Positions 42,462-53,399 of a DNA stretch of 64,000 nucleotides are shown one piece after another. Origin of the DNA: Thereva unica (lineage: Eukaryota > Arthropoda > Insecta > Diptera > Therevidae); assembly GCA_949987705.1 (NCBI GenBank), contig OX465281.1:242751143-242815142 (forward strand). The letters are read 5' to 3'. The notes beneath the pieces were generated by a model. That model did no database searches, was not told the DNA's origin, and saw only the letters and a list, made by a program, of their open reading frames with translations. The stretch's first letter is position 1. Every line of letters starts with the position of its first letter. Position numbers and translations under genes: made by a program.

Positions 42462-43127
42462 TTGCAAAGACCTCCTCGTCCAGTAGTCCATCCTTCCGTA
42501 GTAATTGGCAGCCTCGTTCAGTAAGTGTTGCCCTGGCTTCAGGATAATCAGCTAATGTCTCCCATAAATCACGTTTCGCTAAACAAAATAAATCCGAATA
42601 ACCTAAGGACCGAACGTTCGCTGTACGACGATTGCCGGTTCGATTTCCGGCAATTTCCAGGACTGAAACCTCACCGAACACAGACCCGGCACCGAGTGTA
42701 GCTAGCACGGTTATGCCGTCATCCGCAACGACCGACAGGCGACCGCGCTTAACAATGTACATCTCCTTGCCGACATCACCCTTCCGGCAAATGTAATCAC
42801 CAGGACTGAACACTTGTAATTTTAGCTTAAGGACGAGCGCCTCCAGCAGGCCGGGCTCACAGTCCTGAAAAATGCGCACTTGTTTCAATGTATCCATGTG
42901 TACCCGTATTGCAATTTCCGCTTTAAGCTTATCTGGCAGGGCAGCCAGCACCCGTTCCTCGTCGAGGGCTCCACTCTGGGACCACGTGTAGGCAAACCAC
43001 CGAATTACACGCGCCTCCAGCTCGTGCCCCACCTTCCTGAAGGCCATGTACTGCTTCACCCCGTCCATTCGGTTCTGGAATTCGACACGAGCCACGTTCA
43101 TGTTCGAAATCATCGATCCGATGTTGC
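42462..43127 (-). CDS. CNG channel exon d: C-linker and cyclic nucleotide-binding domain
   Basis: Acceptor TTTTCAG before 43127, donor GTAAAA after 42462. It encodes the end of S6 ([14 protein letters not shown]), the C-linker ([34 protein letters not shown]) and the binding domain: [20 protein letters not shown], then [15 protein letters not shown] (FGE phosphate cassette Glu) and [16 protein letters not shown], whose Arg-Thr pair contacts phosphate and guanine in this family. It ends [12 protein letters not shown]. Every diagnostic residue is present. Ligand binding here opens the pore encoded by exon c. Confidence 0.95.
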
Positions 43128-43247
43128 CTGAAAAGTCACAAGAAATGATTGATGGTTGGTTGTTATCCTTTGTGGAGAATGTATAAAATATAAAAGGGAC
43201 TCCCTCGTTTTAAAGGGGGGGGGGGGGGTTACCCCGACCATACTTAC

Positions 43248-43784
43248 CAACAATTGTCGCAAAGATAAGCACTCCAGCCAGAAAGTCAGCCACAACAAAG
43301 AGATATTCCGCATCATTCTCGGGGGTTGGTGTCTCCCCGATTGTGGTTAAAGTCAGCGTCGACCAATAGAAGCTGTAAATGTACTGACGTGACAGGGTGG
43401 CATTTCTGGCTCCACGCAAGTTATACACCCAGTTGTCAGTGCCAAACCCGAGTGCATAGCTAATGGCAAAGTACATGCAGGCATTCCAATGAATAAGAAC
43501 TAGAATGGCCAGGACCACTTTGCAGATTCGGAAGGCGTTCGGGTAGCCAGTTGCGGTTTCCGTTCGGTCAAACCATTCGAGCATCCTTGGAAGACGTAGC
43601 AGTCGATTCAAGCGAACTATCACTGGGCATGGTACTGTGGCATTACAGGAGCTTGGGTGCCACCAAATGTATGCGAGGTCAGTCGGGAACATCGATAGCA
43701 CATCCATGCTCCAGCCCTTTGTTGAGAAGTAATGTTTACGAAGCTTGTAGGCATCCCGAACGAGTAGGCCCTGCTCCAGATATC
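43248..43784 (-). CDS. CNG channel exon c: S3-S6 and pore
   Basis: Acceptor TTTTTTCAG before 43784, donor GTAAGT after 43248. It encodes [20 protein letters not shown]3 ([15 protein letters not shown]), the basic S4 ([20 protein letters not shown]), S5 ([20 protein letters not shown]), the pore helix and filter ([20 protein letters not shown]) and S6 ([13 protein letters not shown]). The filter TIGET has the pore Glu that gives CNG channels their calcium permeation and block, and lacks the GYG of potassium channels. Frame and phase match exons b and d exactly. A run of 14 G lies in the following intron near 43215. Confidence 0.95.
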
Positions 43785-45529
43785 CTGAAAAAATATATAG
43801 TAGTGTAAGAGGGGAATATTAAATATGAATTTATCATAGCCTATTAGCCGAGGAACGGATGGAATTTTTATTGGAATTCACACACACATACACACGCACT
43901 ACCCCGCAGTGGAGCTATAGATTCCTTGAGCATCCTTGAACCCTACTACAACTTCATATTATATTCTGTGTTTCACTTTCCTGCGAAAACCACACACGAG
44001 GAGCTAATATCGATAGGAGCTTATCTGGAGGTCCCCTCATCATCCAATTGCGATCGATTTCTGTGCTCGTGTCTTTATCTTTTTTTTTTTTTTTTTTTGT
44101 TGGTGGTTCACAAGAAGAATTCTTTGAAACTGGCTAAAATTATGCTAGAAAAAAAAGGACATTCACGTGCCCTTCGGGGTCCCTCTTTTAGCATAAAATC
44201 GATATCCAGATGCTTTCCGGACAAGCTGAAAAATCCTCAAGGACATGCCCCCGTGTATCATGCGTTACTCTCTCATAATTACTTTCTCGCCCCCCGTGCC
44301 TACGACGACACGACGTCCTTGTTCCTGTGAATGTGTGTATAAAAGAAATTTATTGTCTTAATGTTAATCTAATGAGCAAGGACATTTTCCTTGTTGTAAA
44401 ATTCCTAAATTCCTAATTCCTCATTAAGAACTTCGTTTTTTTTTGTCTACTATCCACAAGATTATTTTTCTTTTCCGACATCTTTCGCAATTTATCAAAG
44501 ATAAGGCCCGGAAATTAAGGAAAGGAACCTCCAATTTGGGGCTGAGCGCTGCTTCCACCAACCCCCCGAAAAAGGGTAGACATCGTGTGCCCTTCATCAA
44601 TGCTACGCGCTACAACCGGATATTTCTTTTTGTCGTCATATTCGGGGTCGAGATGGTGGTAATACGGTGTGGTGATGGTGGTAGTACCACCACGGTAATA
44701 GGGTTGGTAGTAATGGTAAATTTTCAAAAAGGATCTCCAAGGTTCATGGGGAATGGCAATTTAAATAATAAGCACAAACAGGACGAATCTCATCGTGTAT
44801 CGCTTCTCCATACTTAGAGCACAGGGGGCATGGAAAGCGCTACTTGAATTTGATTTGGTTAAAAGGATTTCTCTGAGGATCCTTTGATTAAACAACCGAG
44901 AGAGGTAAATATACGCAAAAGGATCATAACACATACCTTATTTACTCCCAAGCATAATGGGGAATATACACTTTAATGCCTATTGTCTGGCAGCCGCAAA
45001 ACATTTTCGGGAATCCTTTAGAAGAGAGAGCTGAGTGTAAAGTTTCGAGGTTAATAAGGTATCCTGGATGGAAATATTTTAGGCAGATATGAAATTTCGC
45101 TTTAATTGAGATAATGAGATACTTTAAATTGATTTAAGCTATTTTGTTGTACATTTGGTGGTTACTTTTCACTTTTATTTTGTTTTAATAAAATATGCTT
45201 CTTTTGAAGTGAAATAATTTATGGAGATTAAGTAAAACGTGATGTTTAAACGTGAAAATCGGTTTAAATTTGGAGGAAAGTTGTTATAAGAAATTTTGTA
45301 CTTTGTGTAATTGATATTCAGGGTTGTTTAAATCTAGAAGTTGTAAATCCTTGTTGAGTTATTAGTAAAGTGTTTATAAATACCATAATCCAGTGTCAAA
45401 CTTGTTTTGGTAACAGGCAGTACAGGATAACTTACTTTGCAAATTGGATAGAGAACTGTTGAGTATTATGTGAACGCCAATCAGCTTACTTGATTTTTTT
45501 CAATCTGCTGATTAGGACTTGTGTTTTCG
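43785..45529 (-). other. 3' part of the 18-kb CNG intron
   Basis: Part of intron 61922-43785. No extra CNG exon seen. It contains CA repeats near 43880, a T-run (44081-44098) and a frame (44443-44817) without motifs. Confidence 0.6.
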
Positions 45530-45740
45530 AAACAAAAACGTCAACTGCGTCGCTTTTTGTGTCACCAGAATCGTACAAGCAGAAGTGCGTTTATTCATTT
45601 CCCATTCTACCAAATCTGTGAAGCTTAAGTCGAATAGACTACTAAAACTAAAAAAGCACAAGAACACAAGAGGGAGGAGATAGCAGACAGCAAAGCTAGT
45701 TACTAGTATCTTCGTTCGAGTTCGCCTCGACTACCTGTCA
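45530..45740 (+). pseudogene. decayed LINE fragment, left part
   Basis: CCCATTCTACCAAATCTGTG (45601) and the bases around it match ORF2 of the LINE near 38480. Further on, TAGCAGACAGCAAAG and ATCTTCGTTCGAGTTCGCC match 38799-38855, with the sequence in between deleted. It continues at 46870 beyond an inserted element. Confidence 0.7.
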
Positions 45741-45920
45741 GTCATGTCGTTCATGTCATGGTCTAGCAGTCAGCTGGGCTCGAAGGGTGGAAAAAGGAAT
45801 TGATAAGTTTAGGGTAGTTTATGGCCATTCATACACGAGGGATCATGGTTCTGGAACCAAAAGCTTTGCTCCAAGTTTCCTGAAAATACACGGAGCATTA
45901 GCAACCCAGTAGGACTGGTA

Positions 45921-46145
45921 TGGGTCGCGCCAAAAGAGTTGATGCCGAGAAAGTCGCGTTTTCCATGCGCAGTAGAATCCCCGCATGCCGTTCCCGTCCC
46001 TTTTGCCTAGTCGCAACAAATTTCGAAGGGGAAATTTGAAAATACATAAGCGCATTTCTTATCGATATGTGCGCAATATTTATTTGTGTGCAGCTTTAAT
46101 TTCCCCAGCTGCGCGCTCCGGCATCAACTGTTTTGGCGCGACCCA
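45921..46145. mobile_element. 225-bp TA-flanked MITE, TIR TGGGTCGCGCCAAAA
   Basis: TGGGTCGCGCCAAAAGAGTT at 45921 and its inverse AACTGTTTTGGCGCGACCCA ending 46145 are flanked by TA on both sides (45919-45920, 46146-46147). TA duplication suggests Tc1/mariner mobilisation. Removing it restores the arm of the outer element, which the other arm confirms. Confidence 0.85.
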
Positions 46146-46428
46146 TAAGCTTACAGAAGTGCTGAAATCAGCACTTACTGGTAAGGGGTAGGCCTTACCA
46201 CTCCCTTTTACAGAAGTGCTTACTTTTACTACTACTTTTACTTTGTGCTAGATGAGCCCTTACAAACCCCATTACAAGAGAAGGCAGATAGGAAGGTGTA
46301 GTCCAGAATTATACCCAAACAAGTGAGAGTCTGCCCGATGACTCAAGGGAGCTTTCCTGGAGCTTTCATAAATTTTATAGAAAGAAAGAAAACGGGCAAT
46401 TATATTCGTCGACATAAAATGCGACATT

Positions 46429-46605
46429 AGCATACTCAATAGCCCGGCTCTCATTCGATACGGAGGACAAGCAGCTTTGGAGAAATGGAGAATTTAGTTG
46501 GGGGACTGCTTAGGTAAAGCCACTCTCTTGGAAAAAAAAGGCAGTTGTAAAAGATGAAGAAATAAAAGCATTTCGACACCGGATCACATATCCACAGGCG
46601 CCCAT
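46429..46605 (+). mobile_element. 5S rRNA-derived SINE-like repeat, copy c
   Basis: GCATACTCAATAGCCCGGCT and CTCATTCGATACGG, then GACAAGCAGCTTTGGAGA and TTTAGTTGGGGGACTGCTTA follow the order of the 5S core, with more change than copy b. Its body differs from copies a and b but shares TTTCGACACCGG and TATCCAC..GGCGCC-like text with copy d. Confidence 0.6.
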
Positions 46606-46869
46606 GAATAGCTCTTTTTGCAATGTTCCATTTGCTGCCTTACTATACCCCTTACAGATGAGCAGTTCTATAAGTACTCTAAGGTAAGTACTAAAGTAAG
46701 GCCTTACCCCCTATGACATCGTGTGTAAAAGTAAGCACTTCTGTAAAAGGGTGTGGTAAGGCCTACCCCTTACCAGTAAGTGCTGATTTCAGTACTTCTG
46801 TAAGCTTACCGGTCCTACTGGGCTGTACGTAAATCCTTAGTGATGGAACTAATTTTACTTCTTGTAAGG

Positions 46870-47160
46870 GACGATAAACCAGCCTCCTAGAACGTCCCTA
46901 GCGTATCTTGAGAAGGTGCAAAACCGCATCCTGAAAGTTATTGGTAATCGCGACATTTGCTCTTCAATTGACTCAATTACTCACCCAAGAAATGTTGCAG
47001 CTCCGGAACAATTTTACCACTGAAATCACAAATTTTGGCGCACATTTCAGTCCAGGAATTCGTGTTACTAGAAAAACTCAATAACCTTCCACAATCAGTA
47101 TTTCTAAACTTATACAACATCAAATAGTTTGAAACGCAATATTCATAACTTCGTCTTCAT
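46870..47160 (+). pseudogene. decayed LINE fragment, right part
   Basis: The frame reads LEKVQNRILKVIGNRDICSS and IDSITHPRNVAA, parallel to LDKVQKRALKLIDDDTACST and IDPLCHRRNVAA of the LINE near 40095-40190, then degenerate text matching up to 40440. It ends where the composite repeat continues. Confidence 0.7.
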
Positions 47161-47239
47161 GCATCCAAACTCGCCGAACTTAAAATCGATAGATCCGGGT
47201 ACAAATACGCTAAGTACAAATGCGAATAACTATGGCACT

Positions 47240-47312
47240 GCATGGAATCGAACCACAAACTCCTGTGATGGTAGTCTGGAGCCTTCACCCCTGAGACCCC
47301 AATCGTACTGAG
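47240..47312 (-). repeat. tRNA-like SINE head inside composite repeat
   Basis: The minus strand reads GGGGTCTCAGGGGTGAAGGC ... GTGGTTCGATTCCATGC, with A- and B-box-like parts at tRNA spacing. A second copy is at 53629-53700. Head text differs from the SINE at 715. It cannot fold into a credible tRNA acceptor stem. Confidence 0.55.
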
Positions 47313-47686
47313 GTCGGTACGATTGGTGTCCACCACAACAAAAACTCTTCGTCTGTATAAAAGATATATACCTAATTTTGTATCCATAATTTTTTCGGTA
47401 ACCTGGTGCTCTTAAAATTTGCATTGTTGTATTTTGTTACTAAATATGTACATATAATAGGTCCTAAAAAAAACTCTTTCTTCCTAAAATGTGAAATAAA
47501 ACCAACTAATAATACCTTTTGAATGAAAATACATTTTACTATTCATAGCTTGCCAAAGATTTGGCTTTAATTAAAAGAGCTTGCTAAGAAAGGAAAATAT
47601 TGAGTGAAACCATAACAAAGGCGTAGCTCCAAAAAAAGTGTGAATCATGTGAAAGGAGAACCAAGTTGCGTCAATTAAAAAATATT

Positions 47687-48019
47687 GGCCGTGTTCGTAA
47701 ATTCAAGTTGCTCAAATTTTGCATGTAGCATATCGTTCAGTATTGCAACTGAAAAAAGCCCAGCGTTCTGAAGTGCAAGTACATTTGCAAATGATAGCAA
47801 CCCATGCATGTATTTCAAAGTACTTGCTAGTTTGGATTCGCGAAGAAAAAAAACGAACTGTCAAATAAATTCAAGTGGGCTGACAGTAGCTTTTTAAAAA
47901 TGGTGAAATGCGTTCATTTAAGCAACCATGAATAATTCGCAAATGACTAATCTGACTAGCAAGCGATTGCAAGGTTGCCTGCATGCAAGCAAACAAACCT
48001 TGCATTTACGAACACGGCC
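47687..48019. mobile_element. 333-bp MITE, perfect 16-bp TIR GGCCGTGTTCGTAAAT
   Basis: GGCCGTGTTCGTAAAT at 47687-47702 is exactly inverted at 48004-48019. The interior has several GCATG/TTGCA words. The related composite repeat at 53400-54085 lacks it, so the empty site is known (near 54057). It inserted after the two composite copies separated. Confidence 0.85.
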
Positions 48020-48050
48020 TTTATATTTAAATCACTACTAAGGTAATATA

Positions 48051-48553
48051 TCACGTAATTTTGTTTCCTCAACAAACAGTGTAAAATTGCGAGAAACCTG
48101 GGTTAAATTAAGTAAAACATGGCCTCAACTTCAAGACAGGTTCCAGACTCATGCCGCGAACAAGTGCGACCGCTAGTGTGGATGGCCCTGCTTTTCGTTC
48201 CCACTGGATACGGTGTGAGTTCTTGTCGAGACAGTTTAGAAATCCAGATCTTCAGGCACGAACTGGTGAAAAATGCCGACACCCATAAAGATTTTTATCA
48301 GTTGTTTTGGACTGCAGGCCATCGAGTTGGCGGAAGATGAGTGTAAGGTGACAACTGGGCTTAAGGCAAAAACTTCCAGACCACTGCCAGCCGGCGATCT
48401 GTGTTTAAATGGCTTAATCTTAAACAAAAAAATTTACGCGGCTATGCAAACGCCAGAAAGTATTCCCTCGATTGTTTAGCCGCCACTGGCCTGCCAAGCG
48501 CGCAATTCGTCGAATGCTGTGGCGTACGATCCAAGTAATGGGGCCCATCCACA
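48051..48553. other. no feature seen
   Basis: Intron sequence; frames at 48119-48340 and 48273-48479 have no motif. Confidence 0.4.
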
Positions 48554-49110
48554 GGCCAACTAGTTGTCCAAACTGAGTTGTGTTGTCACTGAATCGCATC
48601 GTGTGTGGGGCAGTTGGCAAACTGATTTGACAGTTGGGGTTTCAGTTGGGATAAATCAAAATCTTTTAATTTTATGGGGGCGGGGCCTAGAGTTTGGGCA
48701 ACTAGTTGCACTGTGTGTATTGCAGTTTGGCAAACTACTTGGATGAATTAAGCCTGAATTCGAAGAATATATTTTTTTTGGAAGTTTATTTTGCATTATT
48801 TTTAATTTAAATTATGAGAGTTCACATAATATTAAATTATTTTCATAATTTATACTTTTAGAATTTAATTTATATTTTAAAAAATATAAATATTCATATT
48901 AATAATTAAAAAAAATTATAATTAATCTAAAAAATCATCTTTCTCCAATTTTTATTATTATAAAACTTAGTCGCGGGTTTTCTACAATTTCATTTAACTT
49001 TCAAATTGCCTATAAAATATCGAATTGACAGTTGAAATATCAACTCAGTTGAAGCGTTTGTGGCAAAACAACAACTTTTTACACAACTCAGTTTGGGAAA
49101 CTAGTTGGCC
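48554..49110. mobile_element. 557-bp MITE, TIR GGCCAACTAGTT
   Basis: GGCCAACTAGTTGTCCAAAC at 48554 and inverted GTTTGGGAAACTAGTTGGCC ending 49110 form imperfect 29-bp arms (with TGAGTTGTG inside). The interior repeats TTGGCAAACT / CAGTTGG words and has an AT-rich core. No target duplication found. Confidence 0.7.
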
Positions 49111-49285
49111 CTTAGATTATAGAACTACTGGAAGGCCCCCGCCGAATTTTAGCGTAATGAAATTCTTGTTGAGTGCTAACGTTTTGGTAGTTGCGTGTCC
49201 ACTACAAGCGGAAAAAGCAAGTGGAATAGACGAGGGAAAGAAGGGGTTAAAATTAATAGTTATCTCAATTGCTATCTCCCCGCCG

Positions 49286-52200
49286 CACAGTGGGAGATTT
49301 TGTTTTTTTTTTTTTTACTCAAAATCTAATATCTCAAGAAAGAAAAAAGATAGAGCACTAATTTTTTTATATTTTCTTTGTAATTGAATATGGAATTAAG
49401 GAAAACTATTGAGAACGTGAGAGAATGAAAACCTAACCTGCAAATTGTTGTTAAACCTGAATTTTCTAAATAGCCAAAACTGTTAAAGGATAAAAAATTA
49501 ATTTTTTTTTTACATTTCGTTTCTTATTCAATAGGCAATAAAGGTAGAGTATCGCAATGGCCCAGAATGAAAACCTAACCTACAAATTTGGAAGATTTTG
49601 CTTTTTTCTACTTTAAATCTAATATCTCAAGAAGGGTAATTCTTTTACAAACCGAACGGGTTTTGACCTTCACCTCTCTGATTGGGCTGAAAATTTTTTT
49701 CCAGTTTCTATATTGAAAAATAAGAGATACGTGTCCGAGGAATTTTTTTTTTATAGCCTATTTTCGATTTTATAAGTTATAACAAATTTCATAATAGTGG
49801 TTGGTGACTCATTTTAAACAATGTATAGCTCCAAATCCTTAAGAGCTACAAAATTTTCACCAATGGCACTTTTGTAGCTAAAGAGTTGAACTTTAAGAAA
49901 AAAAATTGAGAAAAAAAAATTATCAACAAATTAATATTGTTATTAACAATTTAACTGTTTTAATCGATTTTTAACAATTGCCCCCAAAATAAATCGAGTT
50001 TTTATTATTACCATCGTATTCTGCGTCAAATTTTACGTAAAAATCATGTTTCTAAAATATGGGGACTTTTCAATTGTTATTGTTAAAATATTAATTTATG
50101 TAGCGCGTAATGGTAAAAAAAACTGTTTTTTGAGTATAAAATAATATCTGTACCTCGTATCAAAAAAAGTTAAACGTAAAAGTTGTAGATAATTGAAAGA
50201 TCTACAACTTTTGTATTTACCATTTGTCAGTATAACCTCAAAATTTTGGATTATCAAAAGCGAGAAATCACCATTTTATCATTTATTTAGAGTAATTTTT
50301 TACTTGTAAAATGGAGATGAGCAATAATAACTGAAGAAATTATATTTTATTGAATTAATAAAAATGTGTAATAAAAAACCAAGTAAACATTATGATTGCT
50401 TAATATTTATTTATAGATGTAACAAAATTTTTATGTACAAGTAAAACTTTTTTTACAGTTTCATAACAAAATTATGTCACTTGAAAATTTTCACAATATT
50501 TGTTTTTTCGTACAAAGAAAACAGCCTCGCTTCTTAGGTTAGGTATGTCTGAACTCAATATAATAATCAAAATATTGTACGTACCAATTCTGGAAGTTCA
50601 TTTTCACTCTCTTTTTAACCGACTTCAAAAAAGAGGAGGTTATCAATTCGAATGTATGTTTTTTTTTTCAACCTTGATAACTTTAAGCTTCAAGAAGAAC
50701 AAATTTTTTGTTGTAATGCATCTGACGAAATTGCCAAGTCCAGTTTCAAAAGTTGGGTTTCATTTACTGTCCTCAAATCGGAAGTGTTTGTTGTTGGATG
50801 TTTGAGATTAAAAGGATTAAAACATCTGTCTGATCGATAACTAGTATTTTGCATTTTACGTGCCTCTTTCCGTGGCATTGTTACAAAGTAAAAATTATTC
50901 AACTTTAAATTACAACGAGTGAGAATATGTCTTGGTAGCGGACCAAAATAAACGCACAGCTGATCCAAAAGCCAACGAACTTGTAGTACGGGGAATGTAC
51001 GCGAGTAGCGTGTGTAACACTTTTGAATCATAGATCGTACAGTAGGCAGGCTTCCCCGCGAAATTTTAAAATTCCAAAAAATCAGAGAGAGGAAGAATCT
51101 GTTTTTTATATAAAAGCAGACAATTAATAAAACAATAAAAAACAAAGTAGCAATAAAAAAAATTGAAGAACAAAAAACAGTTTACGTGTTGATGTTACGT
51201 CGAGCATTGTTATTATTATTTTTTTGTCTAGTGGTTAATAATCTTTTTTTTTTTCTTTAATAAAAATTCGTTTTTCATCATTCAGGAGATTAGATTGGAA
51301 AACAAATCACTCATGATTTAATTTTAATGAAAATTTATACTTAAATGATAAAATGGTGATTTCTCGCTTTTTTGCATGATATTCCAAAATTTTGCGGTTA
51401 TACTGACAAATGGTAAATACAAAAGTTGTAGATCTTTCAATTATCTACAACTTTTATATTTAACTTTTTTTGATACGAGGTACAGATATTATTTTATACT
51501 CAAAAAACAGTTTTTTTTACCATTACGCGCTACATAAATTAATATTTTAACAATAACAATTGAAAAGTCCCCATATTTTAGAAACATGATTTTTACGTAA
51601 AATTTGACGCAGAATACGATGGTAATAATAAAAACTCGATTTATTTTGGGGGCAATTGTTAAAAATCGATTAAAACAGTTAAATTGTTAATAACAATATT
51701 AATTTGTTGATAATTTTTTTTTCTCAATTTTTTTTCTTAAAGTTCAACTCTTTAGCTACAAAAGTGCCATTGGTGAAAATTTTGTAGCTCTTAAGGATTT
51801 GGAGCTATACATTGTTTAAAATGAGTCACCAACCACTATTATGAAATTTGTTATAACTTATAAAATCGAAAATAGGCTATAAAAAAAAAATTCCTCGGAC
51901 ACGTATCTCTTATTTTTCAATATAGAAACTGGAAAAAAATTTTCAGCCCAATCGGAGAGGTGACGACTAATTTTTAGCAAAATCCGTTCGGTTTGTAAAA
52001 GAATGACCCATAGAGAACTCATTTTTTTATTTTCTATGTAATTGGATAGGGAATTAAGGAAAAATACTGAGAACGTAAAAAAATGAAAACCTAACCTGCA
52101 AATTGTTGTTAATCCTCAATTTTCAGCATATCCCAAACTGTTAAAGGATAAAAAATTAATTTTTTTACCTACTGTTTCTTATGTAGTAGGCAATAAATGA

Positions 52201-52401
52201 GGAGTACTTAAATAGCCCAAAACGAAAACTCAGGTTTAACAACAATTTGCAGGTTAGGTTTTCATTCTCTCACGTTCTCAATAGTTTTCCTTAATTCCCT
52301 ATTCAATTACAAAGAAAATAAAAAAAAATTAGTGCTCTATCTTTTTTCTTTCTTGAGATATTAGATTTTGAGTAAAAAAAAAAACAAAATCTCCCACTGT
52401 G
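49286..52401. mobile_element. Transib-like element with ~1-kb inverted arms
   Basis: The ends are CACAGTGGGAGATTTTG (49286) and its inverse (ending 52401), flanked on both sides by CGCCG (49281-49285 and 52402-52406), a 5-bp GC-rich target duplication. CACAGTG-type ends and 5-bp duplications are hallmarks of Transib, the superfamily related to RAG1; CACAGTG is also the recombination signal heptamer. Arms match over about 1 kb (49286-50285 against 51340-52401). A 200-bp direct repeat (49375-49575 and 52025-52220) lies within them. The ~1-kb centre has no recognisable transposase, so it is non-autonomous. Confidence 0.75.
50610..50660 (+). repeat. widespread insect repeat phrase inside the Transib-like element
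   Basis: TTTTTAACCGACTTCAAAAA then AGAGGAGGTTATCAATTCG matches from memory a phrase common in arthropod repeats. It may mark a nested element, but I cannot define its ends. The surrounding frames (50500-50805 plus, 50690-51145 minus) have no assigned family. Confidence 0.4.
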
Positions 52402-52505
52402 CGCCGTTACTTAAAATTCTAATCAGCTGATGACATTTCATAGTGTAAACAAAGCAGATATAATTTGGCGGTCAACTAATCCAATTTTCCAGTTGACTGA
52501 CCCAG

Positions 52506-52650
52506 GCTGACTCAATATACTGGTTCTGGGTCGAAGAGGTTAAGATTGGACGTAATTAGTACTCAGTTGGGAGACCGTATTGATCAAACGACACTCGCGT
52601 TTAAAAATATAAAGTTTTCGATACCGGCGCAGTTGTTACCCACCTATCCA
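52506..52650 (+). mobile_element. 5S rRNA-derived SINE-like repeat, copy d
   Basis: ACTGGTTCTGGGTCGAAGAG, GTTAAGATTGGACGTAATTA and GTACTCAGTTGGGAGACCG follow 5S rRNA through box A and box C, and CACTCGCGTTT lies where 5S continues. The body shares TTTCGATACCGGCGCAGTTG and CCTATCCACGCC with copy c. It stands only about 100 bp outside the Transib-like element. Confidence 0.65.
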
Positions 52651-53399
52651 CGCCAAATTCTCAAATTATTTCGGCCTCCCTCTTCCATTCGGAATCGAGG
52701 AGCAATGATTTTTCCTCAAGGGGGTCAAATGGGGCATTCCCTATGACGAAGTGCGAATGAGGCAAGGCGTTAGATTCTTTGTTTGGGCCTTATAGGGCAG
52801 GCTTATAAGGACCAAAATGCTAGTCGGGCATAACCTCGTGACCAAGAATTTAAAACTCATCAGACAGCTGGTAATTCAATTAACCGATTAGCAAAGTGGA
52901 GGCGAACCCTCTTAAGCCAGCTCTTAACGATGGGGTGAACGTTTCATTGAATGTTGGCTTCCAACAATTGAGTCAATACCAACATCAGTCCGAACGTGTT
53001 CAAATACGAAATTTGGACGCATCATAATGGACACTCATAATTCTACTATTGGCCACACGATGCGTTCTACCGCTAAGCGTCTAACGTTGGAAGGTATTCA
53101 TAGCATCGTGAAGAGCCGGCTTTAGCAACTGCTTCAACAACTGGGAAATCCTGGACGGAGGTAAGGGCTGTCGTGCAAAACAGAATCTGTTGAAGAGCCG
53201 CAGTTTCGGCCCTATATGCCATGAGGGATTAAATGGGAATAACAAATCCCTTATGTCTGTTTCCGCTCTGTGTCCCATGAGGGATTAAAGGAGCATAAGA
53301 TGTAAGATGAAAAAAAGATGCTATCGACCTAACCTGTGAAACAGAAAGTTCCACATCAAGACGCATGAAACACGCATTCGATTTGGTTTTAGGAGATAC
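52651..53399. other. no gene identified
   Basis: Balanced composition; CATGAGGGATTAAA occurs twice (53220 and 53277). No protein motif. Confidence 0.35.

Larger units (their letters stand above)
45905..46822. mobile_element. TIR element, ends CCCAGTAGGAC, with insertions
   Basis: CCCAGTAGGACTGGTA at 45905 is inverted as TACCGGTCCTACTGGG ending at 46822. The inward arms (TAAGCTTACAGAAGTGCTGA at 46146, inverse at about 46805-46786) continue the match for about 100 bp. The left arm is split by a 225-bp TA-flanked MITE (45921-46145), and the interior contains 5S-related copy c. It sits in a decayed LINE, so this is three layers of insertion. Confidence 0.75.
47035..48050. repeat. composite repeat, copy 1 (with MITE inserted)
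   Basis: Shares its order of parts with 53400-54085: LINE 3' remnant (CTTCCACAATCAGTATT), a minus-strand tRNA-like block (47310-47240, B-box-like GGTTCGATTCC), and a 350-bp right part (TTGTATCCATAATTTTTTCG, GTGTGAATCATGTGAAAGGA). Copy 1 has an extra 333-bp MITE at 47687-48019 that is absent from copy 2. Confidence 0.8.

Noticed and set aside
43210..43247. coding through the G-run after CNG exon c
   Set aside because: A GTAAGT donor ends the exon; the downstream Pro run is translated poly(G) of the intron.
49286..49340. true recombination signal sequence (heptamer-spacer-nonamer)
   Set aside because: The heptamer is exact but no nonamer is present at 12 or 23 bp; the signal is explained by a transposon end.
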